Assembly: GCF_021555175.1 (NCBI RefSeq)
Contig: NZ_JAKGRW010000053.1
Coordinates: 53,145-117,144, forward strand
Length of the DNA stretch: 64,000 bases
Reading direction: 5' to 3'
From: Nocardioides alcanivorans
GTDB lineage: Bacteria; Actinomycetota; Actinomycetes; Propionibacteriales; Nocardioidaceae
Shown: positions 46,427 through 55,664 of the stretch, one piece after another
How positions within the stretch are numbered: position 1 is the first letter of the stretch
Layout: every line of letters starts with the position of its first letter
Position numbers and translations under genes: made by a program
The notes under the pieces: model-generated
Databases searched by the model: none
Seen by the model: the letters and a program-made list of their open reading frames with translations, nothing else
Told to the model about the DNA's origin: nothing

Positions 46427-46816
46427 GTGAGTGTGGACCTCGCCGATCGTTATGGCACCCGACCCGGCCGCCGCCCGCTGGTCATCGGCATCAGCATCGT
46501 GATCGCCGCGATCGCGATCGTCTGGGTGTCGTGGGCAACGTGGCTGCAGGCGACCCCCGGCGTCAGCTCGGCGATCAACACCTGGGAGGTCGTCGACGAC
46601 CACACCGTCACGGTGGTGGCCAAGGTGAGGCTCGACGACGACGTCGACACACCGGTCTGCCGGGTGCAGGCCCTGGCCGACGACCACACCACCGTCGGAG
46701 AACTGCAGTTCACACCGGTCGACGGCATCAACGAGCAGACCATCTCCACCGAGCGCGGGGCCTCCTCGGTCAACTGGATCGGCTGTTGGTCGAAGGACCA
46801 GCCCGGCGCCAAGTGA
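46427..46816 (+). CDS. DUF4307-family membrane protein
   Basis: A 129-aa protein with a short N-terminal cytoplasmic segment (LADRYGTRPGRRP), one transmembrane helix (LVIGISIVIAAIAIVWVSW) and an extracytoplasmic beta domain with two conserved Cys (DTPVCRVQAL, NWIGCWS). DUF4307 genes commonly sit between mca and greA in actinobacteria, as here. GTG at 46427 is the start. Function unknown. Confidence 0.9.
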   Translation: MSVDLADRYGTRPGRRPLVIGISIVIAAIAIVWVSWATWLQATPGVSSAINTWEVVDDHTVTVVAKVRLDDDVDTPVCRVQALADDHTTVGELQFTPVDGINEQTISTERGASSVNWIGCWSKDQPGAK

Positions 46817-47043
46817 CCGCCGGCCCGGCGGGCCGGGTGTGCGCACGGACACACCGAAAAGGTGGGTTGCGCGCCGTCCTTTGCTAGCCTTGGAACTTCT
46901 ACGCCTCGCGCAGGGCTGTGCCGTGCTGTCGAACCCAGGGCGGCAGCAGCCCACCCGACGTTCAAGCATTGCCGGAACCGCTTGAGGCAAGACCTACCAG
47001 GCGGGACATCGCCGTCCCGCACCAGCAACGCAGGAGTACGCAC

Positions 47044-47537
47044 ATGACTGAGCAGAAGACCATCTGGCTCACCCAGGATGCTTTCAACAAGCTCCAGGCG
47101 GAGCTCGAGGAGCTGCGTGGGCCCGGCCGGGCCGAGGTCATCGAGAAGATCGCCAACGCTCGCGATGAGGGCGACCTCAAGGAGAACGGCGGCTACCACG
47201 CCGCCCGCGAGGAGCAGGGCAAGCTCGAAGGCCGCATCCTCCAGCTCGAAGACATGCTCCGTCGCGCCGAGGTCGGCGAGACCCCTCCCGACGACGGTGT
47301 CGTCGAGCCCGGCATGGTCGTCACCTACAAGTTCGTCGGCGACGATGACGACGAGGCGGAGAAGTTCCTGCTCGGTGCCCGCGAGATCGCGCCGGAGGAC
47401 CTCAAGGTCTACTCCCCGAGTCGCCGCTCGGTGCCGCCATCACCGGCCGCTCCAAGGGCGAGACCGTCTCCTACGAGGCGCCCAACGGCAAGACGCTCGA
47501 GGTCATCATCCTCGAGGCCAAGCCGTTCACGGACTGA
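47044..47537 (+). CDS. greA: transcription elongation factor GreA
   Basis: About 164 aa. GreA stimulates cleavage of backtracked RNA by RNA polymerase. The N-terminal coiled coil carries the catalytic tip NARDEGDLKENGGYHAAREE (residues about 37-56); the C-terminal FKBP-like domain ends SPLGAAITGRSKGETVSYEA. One C is missing in the run 47414-47417, between the domains. As greA is intact in nearly all relatives, the break is good evidence for a sequencing error. ATG at 47044 follows a 227-bp region holding only promoter-like sequence. Confidence 0.95.
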
Positions 47538-47559
47538 GCGCCGGCCACCTCGGCTGATC

Positions 47560-47592
47560 GGAGCCCGGGTCCCCGTCGGGGGCTCGGGCTCC
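47560..47592 (+). terminator. hairpin after greA
   Basis: GGAGCCCG (47560-47567) and CGGGCTCC (47585-47592) form a perfect 8-bp stem around a loop that itself contains a CCCC/GGGG pairing. The following bases CGCCATTTCC include a short T run. It stands between convergent greA and ilvA. Confidence 0.7.
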
Positions 47593-47628
47593 CGCCATTT
47601 CCACGACCCTCACCGGTCGGGTCGGCTC

Positions 47629-48830
47629 CTACTCGATGACGCGGTAGCCCTCGGCGCGCAACGCGCCCAGGACCTGGGTGGCATGGCTGTCGCTGCGCGT
47701 CTCCACCTGCAGGTGGACCTCGACCTCGTCGAGGGTGAGCGAGGGGAGGTGCGCTGGTGGACGACGTCGAGCACGTTGGCCTGCTGCCCGGCGAGGGTCC
47801 CGAGCAGGTTGGCCAGACCGCCGGGAGCGTCGGGGATGCAGACGGTGAGCGCGAGGTAGCGGCCGGCCGCGGCCATGCCGTGTCGGATCACCTTCCCGAG
47901 CAGCAGCGGGTCGATGTTGCCGCCCGACAGCACCGCCACGGCAGGCGCGGCGAACGCACCGGGGTGCTCCATCAGCGCCGCCACGGCAACCGCGCCGGCA
48001 GGTTCCACGACGAGCTTCGCTCGCTCCAGCAGTGACAGCAGTGCCCGCGACGTGTATTCCTCGGAGACGGTCACGATCCGGTCGACGTGTTCCTGCACGG
48101 CGCCGAACGGCACGTCGCCCGGCCGCCCGACCGCGATGCCGTCGGCGATGGTTGCCATGTGCGCCAGTGCCTGCGGGCTGCCGCTGGCGAGGGAGTCGGG
48201 ATAGGCCGCGGCAGCAGCCGCCTGGACTCCCACGACCTCGACATCGGGGCGCAGCGCCTTGATCGCGATGGCGATGCCTGCCAGCAACCCGCCGCCCCCG
48301 GTCGGTACCAGAACGGTGCGTACGTCGGGTGCTTGCGCCAGGATCTCCAGCCCGGCCGTGCCCTGACCGGCCACGATGTCCTCGTGGTCGAAGGGGTGGA
48401 TGAGCACGGCCCCTTCGCGGTCGGCGTACTCCTGCGCGGCGACGAGCGCCTCGTCGACGTAGCGGCCGTGGAAGACGATGTCGGCGCCGTAACCGCGGGT
48501 GGCCTTCTCCTTGGGGATCGGCGCGCCCTCGGGCATGAAGACGGTGGCTCGGCAGCCGAGCAGCTTGGCGGCCAGCGCGACGCCCTGGGCATGGTTGCCG
48601 GCCGAGGCGGCGACCACCCCGCGCGCCCGCTCCTCCTCGGTGAGCCCCGCGATGCGGGTGTAGGCACCGCGGATCTTGAAGGAACCGGTGCGCTGCAGGT
48701 TCTCGCACTTCAGGTGGACCGGGCCCCCGACGACTCCGGAGAGCCAGCGCGACTCCTCCATGGGTGTGCGGATGGCGACGCCCTCGAGGAGCTCCTCCGC
48801 CGCGCGGATGGCGGCCAGGTCGACACTCAC
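47629..48830 (-). CDS. ilvA: threonine ammonia-lyase
   Basis: About 400 aa. PLP enzyme that deaminates threonine to 2-oxobutanoate. The PLP Lys motif is GSFKIRGAY (about residues 52-60), the glycine loop is PTGGGGLLAG and the C-terminal part is a single ACT-like regulatory domain (LDEVEVHLQVETRSDSHA), shorter than the biosynthetic enzyme of E. coli. One base is missing in the G run 47743-47746 (plus strand). GTG at 48830 overlaps the stop of the exporter gene upstream. Confidence 0.93.
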
Positions 48831-50191
48831 GCCTGCGCTCCCTGTTGTGGTCCTTGCAACGCGTCGTGCACCGCGTCGTCGACCTCCTCCACCGCCTCGA
48901 CGAAGGAGGCGAGGTGGTGCACCACGGCATTGACGACCGCGACCAGCGGCACCGCCACGAGCGCACCAGCCACACCAGCGACCACGACGCCGCACGCGAT
49001 CGCGAGGATCACGGCAAGCGGGTGCACGGAGACCCAGCGACCCATCAGGAACGGCTGCAGGACGTGGCCCTCGATCTGCTGCACGGCGATCACACCGATC
49101 AGCATGAGCACGGCGGTCCACGGCCCCTGCGCCACCAGGGCCACGAGCACCGCGACCGAGCCGGCGATGGTCGCACCGATCATCGGGATGAAGGCACCCA
49201 GGAAGACGAGCACGCCGATCGGCAGCGCCAGGGGCACGTCGAGGAGGATCGCAACGACCATGATCCCGGCCGCGTCCACGAAGGCGACGATCACCGTGGC
49301 CCGTACGAAGTGGGTGAGGGAGACCCAGGCGACCCGGCCGGAGGAGTCGACCCGTTCCTGGGCACTGCGCGGGAACATGCGCACCGCCCAGGACCAGATC
49401 CGTTCACCCTCGGCCAAGAAGAAGTAGGTCGCGAAGAGCACGATGAAGAAGCCGGCAACGAGGTGTCCGAGCGCGGCACCGACCTCGGTGACCTGGCCGA
49501 CGACATCGGTGTCCTTGGACCGCTCGGTGATCGCCTGCTGGGCTCGTTCGAGCCAGTCGTTGATCTGGGAGTCGCTGGCGTGGAGCGGTCCGTCGCGCAG
49601 CCAGTCGCGGATCTCCTGCAGGCCCGAGACCACCTGCACAGAGAGCTCGCTGTAGTCGTCGGCGATCTCGCGCCCCACGAAGGTGAGCAGGGCGCCGATG
49701 CTGCCAACACCGGCGATCACCACCAACAGTGCGGAGATGCTGCGTGGAATGCCGATCTTGCGCAGCCACCGCACCATCGGAGCAGTGAGCGCGGCAATGA
49801 GCATCGCGATCACCAGCGGCATGGTGACGACCACGAAGTAGGCGGACAGCCACAGCAGAGCGAGCAACGCGACGGCGATCATCAACAGGCGCCACGACCA
49901 GGCTGCGGCCAGGTCCAGCCCCCAGGGCACCTGGGCCTTGCGGGTGTTGGACGGACCGCCCTGCAGCGGAGAGGGCTCGGCGCGTCGTTCGGCGCGCAGG
50001 CTTGCCCACTGGGTGGCGAACTGCTGCGCAAGCCGGCGTGCCTGGAGCCGGTCCAGCAACTCGTGGTGGTCGTGCGGTTCCTCCGCCTCCCGGTCAGGCT
50101 CCTGCTGGGCGGAGTCCTCCTCGGGTCGCTCCCCTGCCTCCTGCTCGGCGGTCGCCGAGTCGTTCGGCTTGCTCTGCTCGCCCTCAGTCAC
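48827..50191 (-). CDS. AI-2E transporter-family membrane protein
   Basis: A 454-aa polytopic protein of the AI-2E/PerM family. The N-terminal 95 residues are acidic and cytoplasmic. Helices begin at AAAWSWRLLMIAVALLALLW; the conserved C-terminal region is LVFLGAFIPMIGATIAGSVA, QQIEGHVLQPFLMGRWVSVHP and GALVAVPLVAVVNAV. Family members export signals or Na+/H+; substrate cannot be inferred. Starts with GTG at 50191 and overlaps ilvA by 4 bp. Confidence 0.92.
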   Translation of the reverse strand: MTEGEQSKPNDSATAEQEAGERPEEDSAQQEPDREAEEPHDHHELLDRLQARRLAQQFATQWASLRAERRAEPSPLQGGPSNTRKAQVPWGLDLAAAWSWRLLMIAVALLALLWLSAYFVVVTMPLVIAMLIAALTAPMVRWLRKIGIPRSISALLVVIAGVGSIGALLTFVGREIADDYSELSVQVVSGLQEIRDWLRDGPLHASDSQINDWLERAQQAITERSKDTDVVGQVTEVGAALGHLVAGFFIVLFATYFFLAEGERIWSWAVRMFPRSAQERVDSSGRVAWVSLTHFVRATVIVAFVDAAGIMVVAILLDVPLALPIGVLVFLGAFIPMIGATIAGSVAVLVALVAQGPWTAVLMLIGVIAVQQIEGHVLQPFLMGRWVSVHPLAVILAIACGVVVAGVAGALVAVPLVAVVNAVVHHLASFVEAVEEVDDAVHDALQGPQQGAQA

Positions 50192-50226
50192 GGAACGAGG
50201 CTACGTCACCGTTTTGTGGCGCCTCG

Positions 50227-50664
50227 TCACAACACGGTGACCGGAAGCAGGAGGAAGACACCGCCGGTGATCAGCGCGACCGTCTTGACCACTTCGAGGC
50301 CGATGTACCAGAGGTGCGCCCTGGAATCGGGACCCTTCACGGCATCGGGATTGGCCAGCACGGCATCCGTGCGCCGGCTCAGTGCGGGGCGCACGGCGAG
50401 CAGCTGCACCACGAGCATGACCACCGCGACGACCACGCTGATGCGCGCGGCCTCGGAGGCTGCTGCTGCGAAGGAGCCGAGCACGAGGCAGACGGCGAGC
50501 ACGATCTCGCAGCTGTTGAGGGCCTTGAAGACGAGGCGACCGATGCCGAGCCCGAGCGGGATCGTGACCCCCGGCGCCCGGAACTTGATGGGCGCTTCGA
50601 TGAAGGAGATCGCGAGCACCATCCCCAACCACACGAACGCCGCCGCAATCGCCAACTCATGCAT
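50227..50664 (-). CDS. conserved membrane protein with IS inserted upstream
   Basis: A 145-aa protein with four predicted helices (IAAAFVWLGMVLAISFIEAP, CEIVLAVCLVLGSFAAAASE, VVVAVVMLVVQLLAV, VVKTVALITGGVFLLLPV). I do not recognise its family. ATG at 50664 with AAGGTGG just upstream. The end of the IS1380-family element lies 14 bp upstream of the start, so the native promoter has been moved 1.7 kb away; expression now depends on read-through or a promoter in the element. Confidence 0.8.
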   Translation of the reverse strand: MHELAIAAAFVWLGMVLAISFIEAPIKFRAPGVTIPLGLGIGRLVFKALNSCEIVLAVCLVLGSFAAAASEAARISVVVAVVMLVVQLLAVRPALSRRTDAVLANPDAVKGPDSRAHLWYIGLEVVKTVALITGGVFLLLPVTVL

Positions 50665-50672
50665 GGGGCCAC

Positions 50673-50677
50673 CTTAG
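50673..50677. repeat. target-site duplication, left side of IS
   Basis: CTTAG flanks the left end of the insertion sequence and is repeated at 52376-52380. Confidence 0.9.
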
Positions 50678-52375
50678 CCCGGATCCACCGATCGGCATGG
50701 CCGGGATGAGGTGATGGTGGTCGTCGCCGGGTGGGGGCGCCGGGGCGCGATGATCTGCCGGACCTCACTGTCCGGGGTGTTCCACGTTGTTCCTCGTCGC
50801 GCAGCTGTGGCTGCTGGTTGGTCAGGCCGCGAGGGCGGGTGGCGGGTCGCTGACTCGGTCAAACAAGGCAGTCCAGGCGGTCTCCCAGGGCCAGGCTTGT
50901 GGCAGATGCAGAGTGACCCGTCGTGCTGAGGTCGCGACCCGTGCTGGCACGGTGATCAGCTTGCGACGGATCGTGGCGGTGGTGGCCTTCGCGATCTGCG
51001 GGTCGGTGAGGCTGGCGGCGGCTCGGGTGAGGTTGAACGCCATCACGGCGAGCACCAACCAGGCCGCGTTGGCAGTGAACACCCCGGACGGCAGGTGCGC
51101 CAACGCTGCGTGTTTGAGGTCAGCGTGGACCTGCTCGATGACCGCGTGATGGCGGTGGATCGCATCGGCGGCGACGGTGTCGAGCACGTCGGCGTCGGTG
51201 GTGGTGAAGAACGCATGGAACCGCCAGGTGTCGAACAGGGTGTCTTGGCCGGCTGCCTTGTTCTTCTCGGCGTTGAAGTCCGGGATCCGCCGGACCACCA
51301 GCCGGCCCGGCACGTGGTCGGTCTTCTTCTGGGCGGCAAACGCGGTGAAACCGATCTCGGCGACCTCGGCCCGTGAGACCCACCGGCCACTGGCTTCGTC
51401 GAAGACGGCATCGGTGTACTCGATGGTGGTCCACGCATCGTCGTCGATGGTGGCGATGGCGGCCTTGACCCGCTTGTCCATCCGCACGGTCACCGACACC
51501 GCGGCCCCACCCTTGAGGGCGGCGTGAACTGGTCCGCGGCCGTAGAACGCCGAATCCATCCGCACTAGGACCGGGTGGGACTTGTCGAGCAGTCGTCGGG
51601 CGGTCCGCACCGCATCGCCGACCAGTCGCTTCGCACCGCGTGGTGACCCAGTCGAGCCCTTGCGGAGCCGTTGGGCCACGATCACCGGGACGGCGCCGGC
51701 GATGGTGAGGGTGGCGAGCAGGGCGTTGAGGCCACGGACACCTGAGTAGCCGAACCCGGCGCCCTGCTTGGCGTGGCCATGGACCTCGATGATCGTGTCG
51801 TCGACATCGAGCAACGCGTAGTCAGCACTCGCGTCTGCATCCGGGCTCACCTCGGCTGACGGACGCAACAGCTCGGTGAGTCCTGCCAGCGCGATGAGGA
51901 ACCTCGACGCGATCGCGTCGAGCTGACGCACGTGCCCGAAGGTGAACGCCCGCAGGAAGGAACCCAACGTCGAAGGCGCGTAGGCGCGGGCGAATACCCT
52001 CCCCATGCCGCCGTGACGCAACAGCGCCATGTCATCGATCGAATCGGCACCAGCGACCATCCCACCGACCAGCGAGGCGACCTTCAACCCGGCGTTCGCG
52101 CCCTTGTCGCCCGGCACCGTCAAGTGCTGATCCGCCAGATCACGCAGCCCAGCGGACTCGGCCAACGCGAGCACCGGAACCAGACCACCGGCCGACACGA
52201 GATTCGGATCATCGAAGACCGCCGACGTCGCCCGCGACGTGTGAGAGAGTTTCACCTCAGAGATGTCCCTTGTGTTCGGTCGAATCGTTGCCTCAAGAAC
52301 TCCGATTCTCCCGCTACACAAGGGCATTCTCGTTTACGGCGCGCTCACCAGACCAAGTTCATCGGTGGATCCGGG
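50678..52375 (-). mobile_element. complete IS1380-family insertion sequence, 1698 bp
   Basis: Terminal inverted repeats are CCCGGATCCACCGAT (50678-50692) and its exact reverse complement (52361-52375), flanked by the 5-bp direct repeat CTTAG. Length and encoded transposase fit the IS1380 family. Perfect ends, perfect target duplication and an unbroken transposase indicate a recent insertion. It split the region between the pntAB terminator and the small membrane protein gene at 50664. Confidence 0.93.
50822..52255 (-). CDS. IS1380-family transposase
   Basis: A 477-aa DDE transposase. Acidic residues are in LLDVDDTIIEVHG, LVRMDSAFYGRGPVHAAL and HAVIEQVHADLKHAALAHLP, with the family start LSHTSRATSAVFDDPNLVS. 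GTG at 52255 is chosen because it begins this conserved start; an in-frame ATG at 52327 would add residues not seen in relatives and lies near the terminal repeat. The frame is intact, so the element is probably active. Confidence 0.93.
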   Translation of the reverse strand: MKLSHTSRATSAVFDDPNLVSAGGLVPVLALAESAGLRDLADQHLTVPGDKGANAGLKVASLVGGMVAGADSIDDMALLRHGGMGRVFARAYAPSTLGSFLRAFTFGHVRQLDAIASRFLIALAGLTELLRPSAEVSPDADASADYALLDVDDTIIEVHGHAKQGAGFGYSGVRGLNALLATLTIAGAVPVIVAQRLRKGSTGSPRGAKRLVGDAVRTARRLLDKSHPVLVRMDSAFYGRGPVHAALKGGAAVSVTVRMDKRVKAAIATIDDDAWTTIEYTDAVFDEASGRWVSRAEVAEIGFTAFAAQKKTDHVPGRLVVRRIPDFNAEKNKAAGQDTLFDTWRFHAFFTTTDADVLDTVAADAIHRHHAVIEQVHADLKHAALAHLPSGVFTANAAWLVLAVMAFNLTRAAASLTDPQIAKATTATIRRKLITVPARVATSARRVTLHLPQAWPWETAWTALFDRVSDPPPALAA

Positions 52376-52380
52376 CTTAG
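52376..52380. repeat. target-site duplication, right side of IS
   Basis: CTTAG, identical to 50673-50677. Confidence 0.9.
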
Positions 52381-52411
52381 CCAGTGCACGACCTCACCGT
52401 GGCCGGGAACG

Positions 52412-52451
52412 CCGCAGGCCCGGCCCAGCGGATGCCGGGTCGGGCCTGCGG
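52412..52451 (-). terminator. terminator after pntB
   Basis: CCGCAGGCCCGGCCC (52412-52426) pairs with GGGTCGGGCCTGCGG (52437-52451) at 14 of 15 positions around a 10-base loop, 14 bp after the pntB stop. No T tract follows on the minus strand. Confidence 0.7.
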
Positions 52452-52465
52452 TTGGAGCTGGTGAC

Positions 52466-53887
52466 TCAGAGTGCGCGGAGGATGTCCTCCACGCGGTCCT
52501 TGGCGTCACCGAAGAGCATCGCCGAGTTCTCGCGGAAGAACAGCGGGTTCTGCACACCGGCGTAGCCGGACGCCATCGAGCGCTTGAAGACCACGACGTT
52601 CTTGGACTCCCACACCGTGAGCACCGGCATGCCGGCGATCGGGCTGGTCGGGTCCTCCGAGGCGGCCGGGTTGACGGTGTCGTTGGCACCGATGACCAGG
52701 ACGACGTCGGTGTCGGAGAAGTCCTCGTTGATCTCGTCCATCTCGAGCACGACGTCGTAGGGCACCTTGGCCTCCGCCAGCAACACGTTCATGTGGCCGG
52801 GCAGACGACCCGCCACGGGGTGGATGCCGAAGCGGACCTCGACCCCCTTCTCCCGCAGCTTGCTGGTGAGCTGAGCGACGCCGTACTGCGCCTGGGCGAC
52901 GGCCATGCCGTAACCCGGGGTGATGATCACGGAGCTGGCGCCGTTGAGCATCTCGGCGACACCGTCGGCGGTGACCTCGCGGTGCTCGCCGTAGTCCTTG
53001 TCCTCCGCCGGGCCGGCCTCGATGCCGAAGCCACCGGCGATGACGGAGATGAAGGAACGGTTCATCGCCTTGCACATCACGTAGGAGAGGAAGGCACCCG
53101 AGGAACCAACCAAGGCACCGGTGATGATGAGCAGGTTGTTGCCGAGCAGGAAGCCCGACGCAGCCGCTGCCCAACCCGAGTAGCTGTTGAGCATCGACAC
53201 GACGACCGGCATGTCACCGCCACCGATGGAGGCGACGAGGTGCCAACCCAGCGCGAGCGCCAGGACCGTGACGACGATGATCAGCCACAGCTGCGGGTCG
53301 ACGACGAACCAGACGGTCAGCGCCACGAAGAGGACCAGCGAACCGAGGTTGATGAGGTTCTTGCCCGGAAGGACCAGCGGAGCAGACTTCATCTTGGCCG
53401 ACAGCTTCAGATAGGCCACGACGGAACCGGTGAGGGTGACTGCACCAACGAACACGCCGATGAAGACCTCGGCGGAGTGGATGCCCAGCATGTCGAGGGC
53501 CTTGAGCTGTTGCACCTGGGCGCTGCCGTCACCCTTGTACTCGGCGTGCAGGTAGGCGTTCCAGCCGACCAGCACGGCGGCGGCACCCACGAAGGAGTGC
53601 AGCAGTGCGATGAGTTCGGGCATGCCGGTCATCTCGACGACCTTGGCCCGCTGCAGGCCGATCAGTGCACCGATGACGATGGCACCGATCATGAGGCCGA
53701 TGCCGAGGCCCGAGGGGTCACCGTCGAAGGCGAGAGCGATGGTGGCGAGCAGGGCGATGGCCATACCCGCGATACCGAACATGTTGCCCACCCGGGCGGA
53801 CTCGTGCTTGGAGAGTCCCGCCAGCGCGAGGATGAAGAGCAGACCTGCTACGAGGTAGGCCGCGAAGGATACAGAAACGATGTCCAT
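52466..53887 (-). CDS. pntB: NAD(P) transhydrogenase subunit beta
   Basis: A 473-aa subunit with eight to nine N-terminal helices and a C-terminal NADP-binding domain (dIII). Visible are GMPELIALLHSFVGAAAVLV, the NADP signature ITPGYGMAVAQAQY and IGANDTVNPAA. It transfers hydride between NADH and NADP+ coupled to proton flow across the membrane. Gene lies 12 bp downstream of pntA. Confidence 0.96.
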   Translation of the reverse strand: MDIVSVSFAAYLVAGLLFILALAGLSKHESARVGNMFGIAGMAIALLATIALAFDGDPSGLGIGLMIGAIVIGALIGLQRAKVVEMTGMPELIALLHSFVGAAAVLVGWNAYLHAEYKGDGSAQVQQLKALDMLGIHSAEVFIGVFVGAVTLTGSVVAYLKLSAKMKSAPLVLPGKNLINLGSLVLFVALTVWFVVDPQLWLIIVVTVLALALGWHLVASIGGGDMPVVVSMLNSYSGWAAAASGFLLGNNLLIITGALVGSSGAFLSYVMCKAMNRSFISVIAGGFGIEAGPAEDKDYGEHREVTADGVAEMLNGASSVIITPGYGMAVAQAQYGVAQLTSKLREKGVEVRFGIHPVAGRLPGHMNVLLAEAKVPYDVVLEMDEINEDFSDTDVVLVIGANDTVNPAASEDPTSPIAGMPVLTVWESKNVVVFKRSMASGYAGVQNPLFFRENSAMLFGDAKDRVEDILRAL

Positions 53888-53899
53888 GGTCAGCCTGCC

Positions 53900-55423
53900 T
53901 CAGGATCGGGAGAACATCGACAGCATGCGCTGAGTCACCGCAAAGCCGCCGAAGATGTTGATGGAGGCCAGCAGGATTCCTGCGGCCGCGAGAATGGTGA
54001 CCAGGTTGCCGTCGTGTCCGACCTGCAGCAACGCACCGACGACGATGATGCCGGAGATCGCGTTGGTCACGGACATGAGCGGGGTGTGCAGCGCGTGGTG
54101 CACACCGGTGATCACGTAGTAGCCGATCACGATCGCCAGGGCGAAGATGACCAGTTGTCCCTGCAGCACGGCCGGCGAGGCCGCAACCAGGAGACCGAGC
54201 AGCAGGCCCGCCACGAGCACGCCACCGAGCTTGGCAGCGGCGCTGAGCGGCTTCTTCGGCTCCTTGACCGGCACCTCCGCCGCGGGAGCGGCAGCAGGCG
54301 CGGCCGACACCTGCACCGGCGGGGCCGGCCAGGTGGACTCGCCGTTGCGGACCACGGTGATGGAACGCTGGATGACGTCCTCGAAGTCGAGGACGAGCTG
54401 GCCGTCCTTCTCCGGAGTCATCAGCTTGAGCAGGTTGACCAAGTTGGTGCCGTAGAGCTGCGAGGCCTGGGCCGGCAGTCGGCCGGCGAGGTCGGTGTAG
54501 CCGATGATCGTGACACCGTTGGCGGTGACGACGACCTCACCGGCGACCGAACCCTCGACGTTGCCGCCGCTGCCGGCGGCCATGTCGACGATGACCGAGC
54601 CGGCCTTCATCGAGGCAACCATCTCGGCGGTCAGCAGCACGGGCGCGGGACGGCCCGGGATCAGCGCAGTGGTGATCACGATGTCGGTGCTGGGCACCGT
54701 CTTCGCATAGAGCGCGGCAGCGCGGGTGTTGTAGTCGTCCGACATCTCCTTGGCGTAGCCGGTGGCGGAGACCTCGACCTCGGCCGACTCGACCGCGAGG
54801 TATTCACCGCCGAGGGACATCACCTGGTCGGCGACCTCGGGACGCGGGTCGGTGGCCTTGACGACGGCACCCATCGCACCCGCGGCACCAATGGCGGCCA
54901 GACCGGCCACACCTGCGCCGGCAACCAGGATCTGCGCCGGCGGGACCTTGCCTGCGGCGGTGACCTGGCCGGTGAAGAAGCGGCCGAAGACGTGGGAGGC
55001 CTCGACGACGGCGCGGTAGCCGGCGATGTTGGCCATCGAGCTCAGCACGTCCATCGACTGGGCGCGGCTGATGCGCGGCACGGCGTCCATCGACATGGCC
55101 GTGATCGGGCGTGACGTCAGGTCCGCGACCGCGGCCTCGTCGGTCCGAGCGTTGAGAATGCCGATGAGCGTGGCGCCCTCACGCAGCTGGTCGAGCTGCG
55201 CACTCAGGGGCGTGTTGACGCTCAGGACGATGTCGGCAGCAAGCGCGTCACCGATGGTGGCACCGGCTTCGACGTATGCCTCGTCGCTGAAGCTGGACAG
55301 CTCGCCCGCGCCCGTCTCCACAACCAGCTCGTAGCCGAGCTTGGTCAGTTGTGTCACGGTTGCAGGGGTCGCGGCTACTCGTGTCTCGCCAGGGCTCTGC
55401 TCCCTGATGACTCCGATGATCAC
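53900..55423 (-). CDS. pntA: NAD(P) transhydrogenase subunit alpha (single-chain type)
   Basis: A 507-aa subunit of E. coli type: NAD-binding dI (residues 1-375, with VAGAGVAGLAAIGAAGAMGA and RVAATPATV) followed by a Pro/Ala linker and three to four transmembrane helices (residues about 395-505, HHALHTPLMSVTNAISGIIV). Many actinobacteria split it in two genes; here it is one. ATG at 55423 has GGAG upstream. Divergent from the peptide-synthetase gene. Confidence 0.96.
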   Translation of the reverse strand: MIIGVIREQSPGETRVAATPATVTQLTKLGYELVVETGAGELSSFSDEAYVEAGATIGDALAADIVLSVNTPLSAQLDQLREGATLIGILNARTDEAAVADLTSRPITAMSMDAVPRISRAQSMDVLSSMANIAGYRAVVEASHVFGRFFTGQVTAAGKVPPAQILVAGAGVAGLAAIGAAGAMGAVVKATDPRPEVADQVMSLGGEYLAVESAEVEVSATGYAKEMSDDYNTRAAALYAKTVPSTDIVITTALIPGRPAPVLLTAEMVASMKAGSVIVDMAAGSGGNVEGSVAGEVVVTANGVTIIGYTDLAGRLPAQASQLYGTNLVNLLKLMTPEKDGQLVLDFEDVIQRSITVVRNGESTWPAPPVQVSAAPAAAPAAEVPVKEPKKPLSAAAKLGGVLVAGLLLGLLVAASPAVLQGQLVIFALAIVIGYYVITGVHHALHTPLMSVTNAISGIIVVGALLQVGHDGNLVTILAAAGILLASINIFGGFAVTQRMLSMFSRS

Positions 55424-55664
55424 TACTACTCCGTTTCCTCGGTGGAGGCCTGGGCGGAGTGTGCGCCAAGTCTGTCCCGGTGGGGTCGAATCAGCTCAGG
55501 CCCCGCCCGGAACCCATCGCGGGATCGTAACCACGTGTTCGCATGCCGGGCACAGACTGTCTCACCCCTTGCCCAGTGACCTGCGTCTCAGGGGTGCGGC
55601 GAGGTCGGGCCCGAGGGGCGGGATTCTTTGCCTTCCGTTCACCTTGCTCGACCACCATCCGCAC

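Noticed and set aside
46821..46835. Terminator after the DUF4307 gene
   Set aside because: Six-base stem with a three-base loop and no T run; too weak in such G/C-rich DNA to call.
47044..47537. Programmed frameshift in greA and other genes
   Set aside because: Breaks occur in unrelated genes in simple C or G runs without slippery heptamers or stimulators; a sequencing cause explains all of them.
51932..55114. Plus-strand open frame of 1060 codons
   Set aside because: Antisense shadow of the transposase and pntAB, with His/Asp/Arg-rich composition and no family features.
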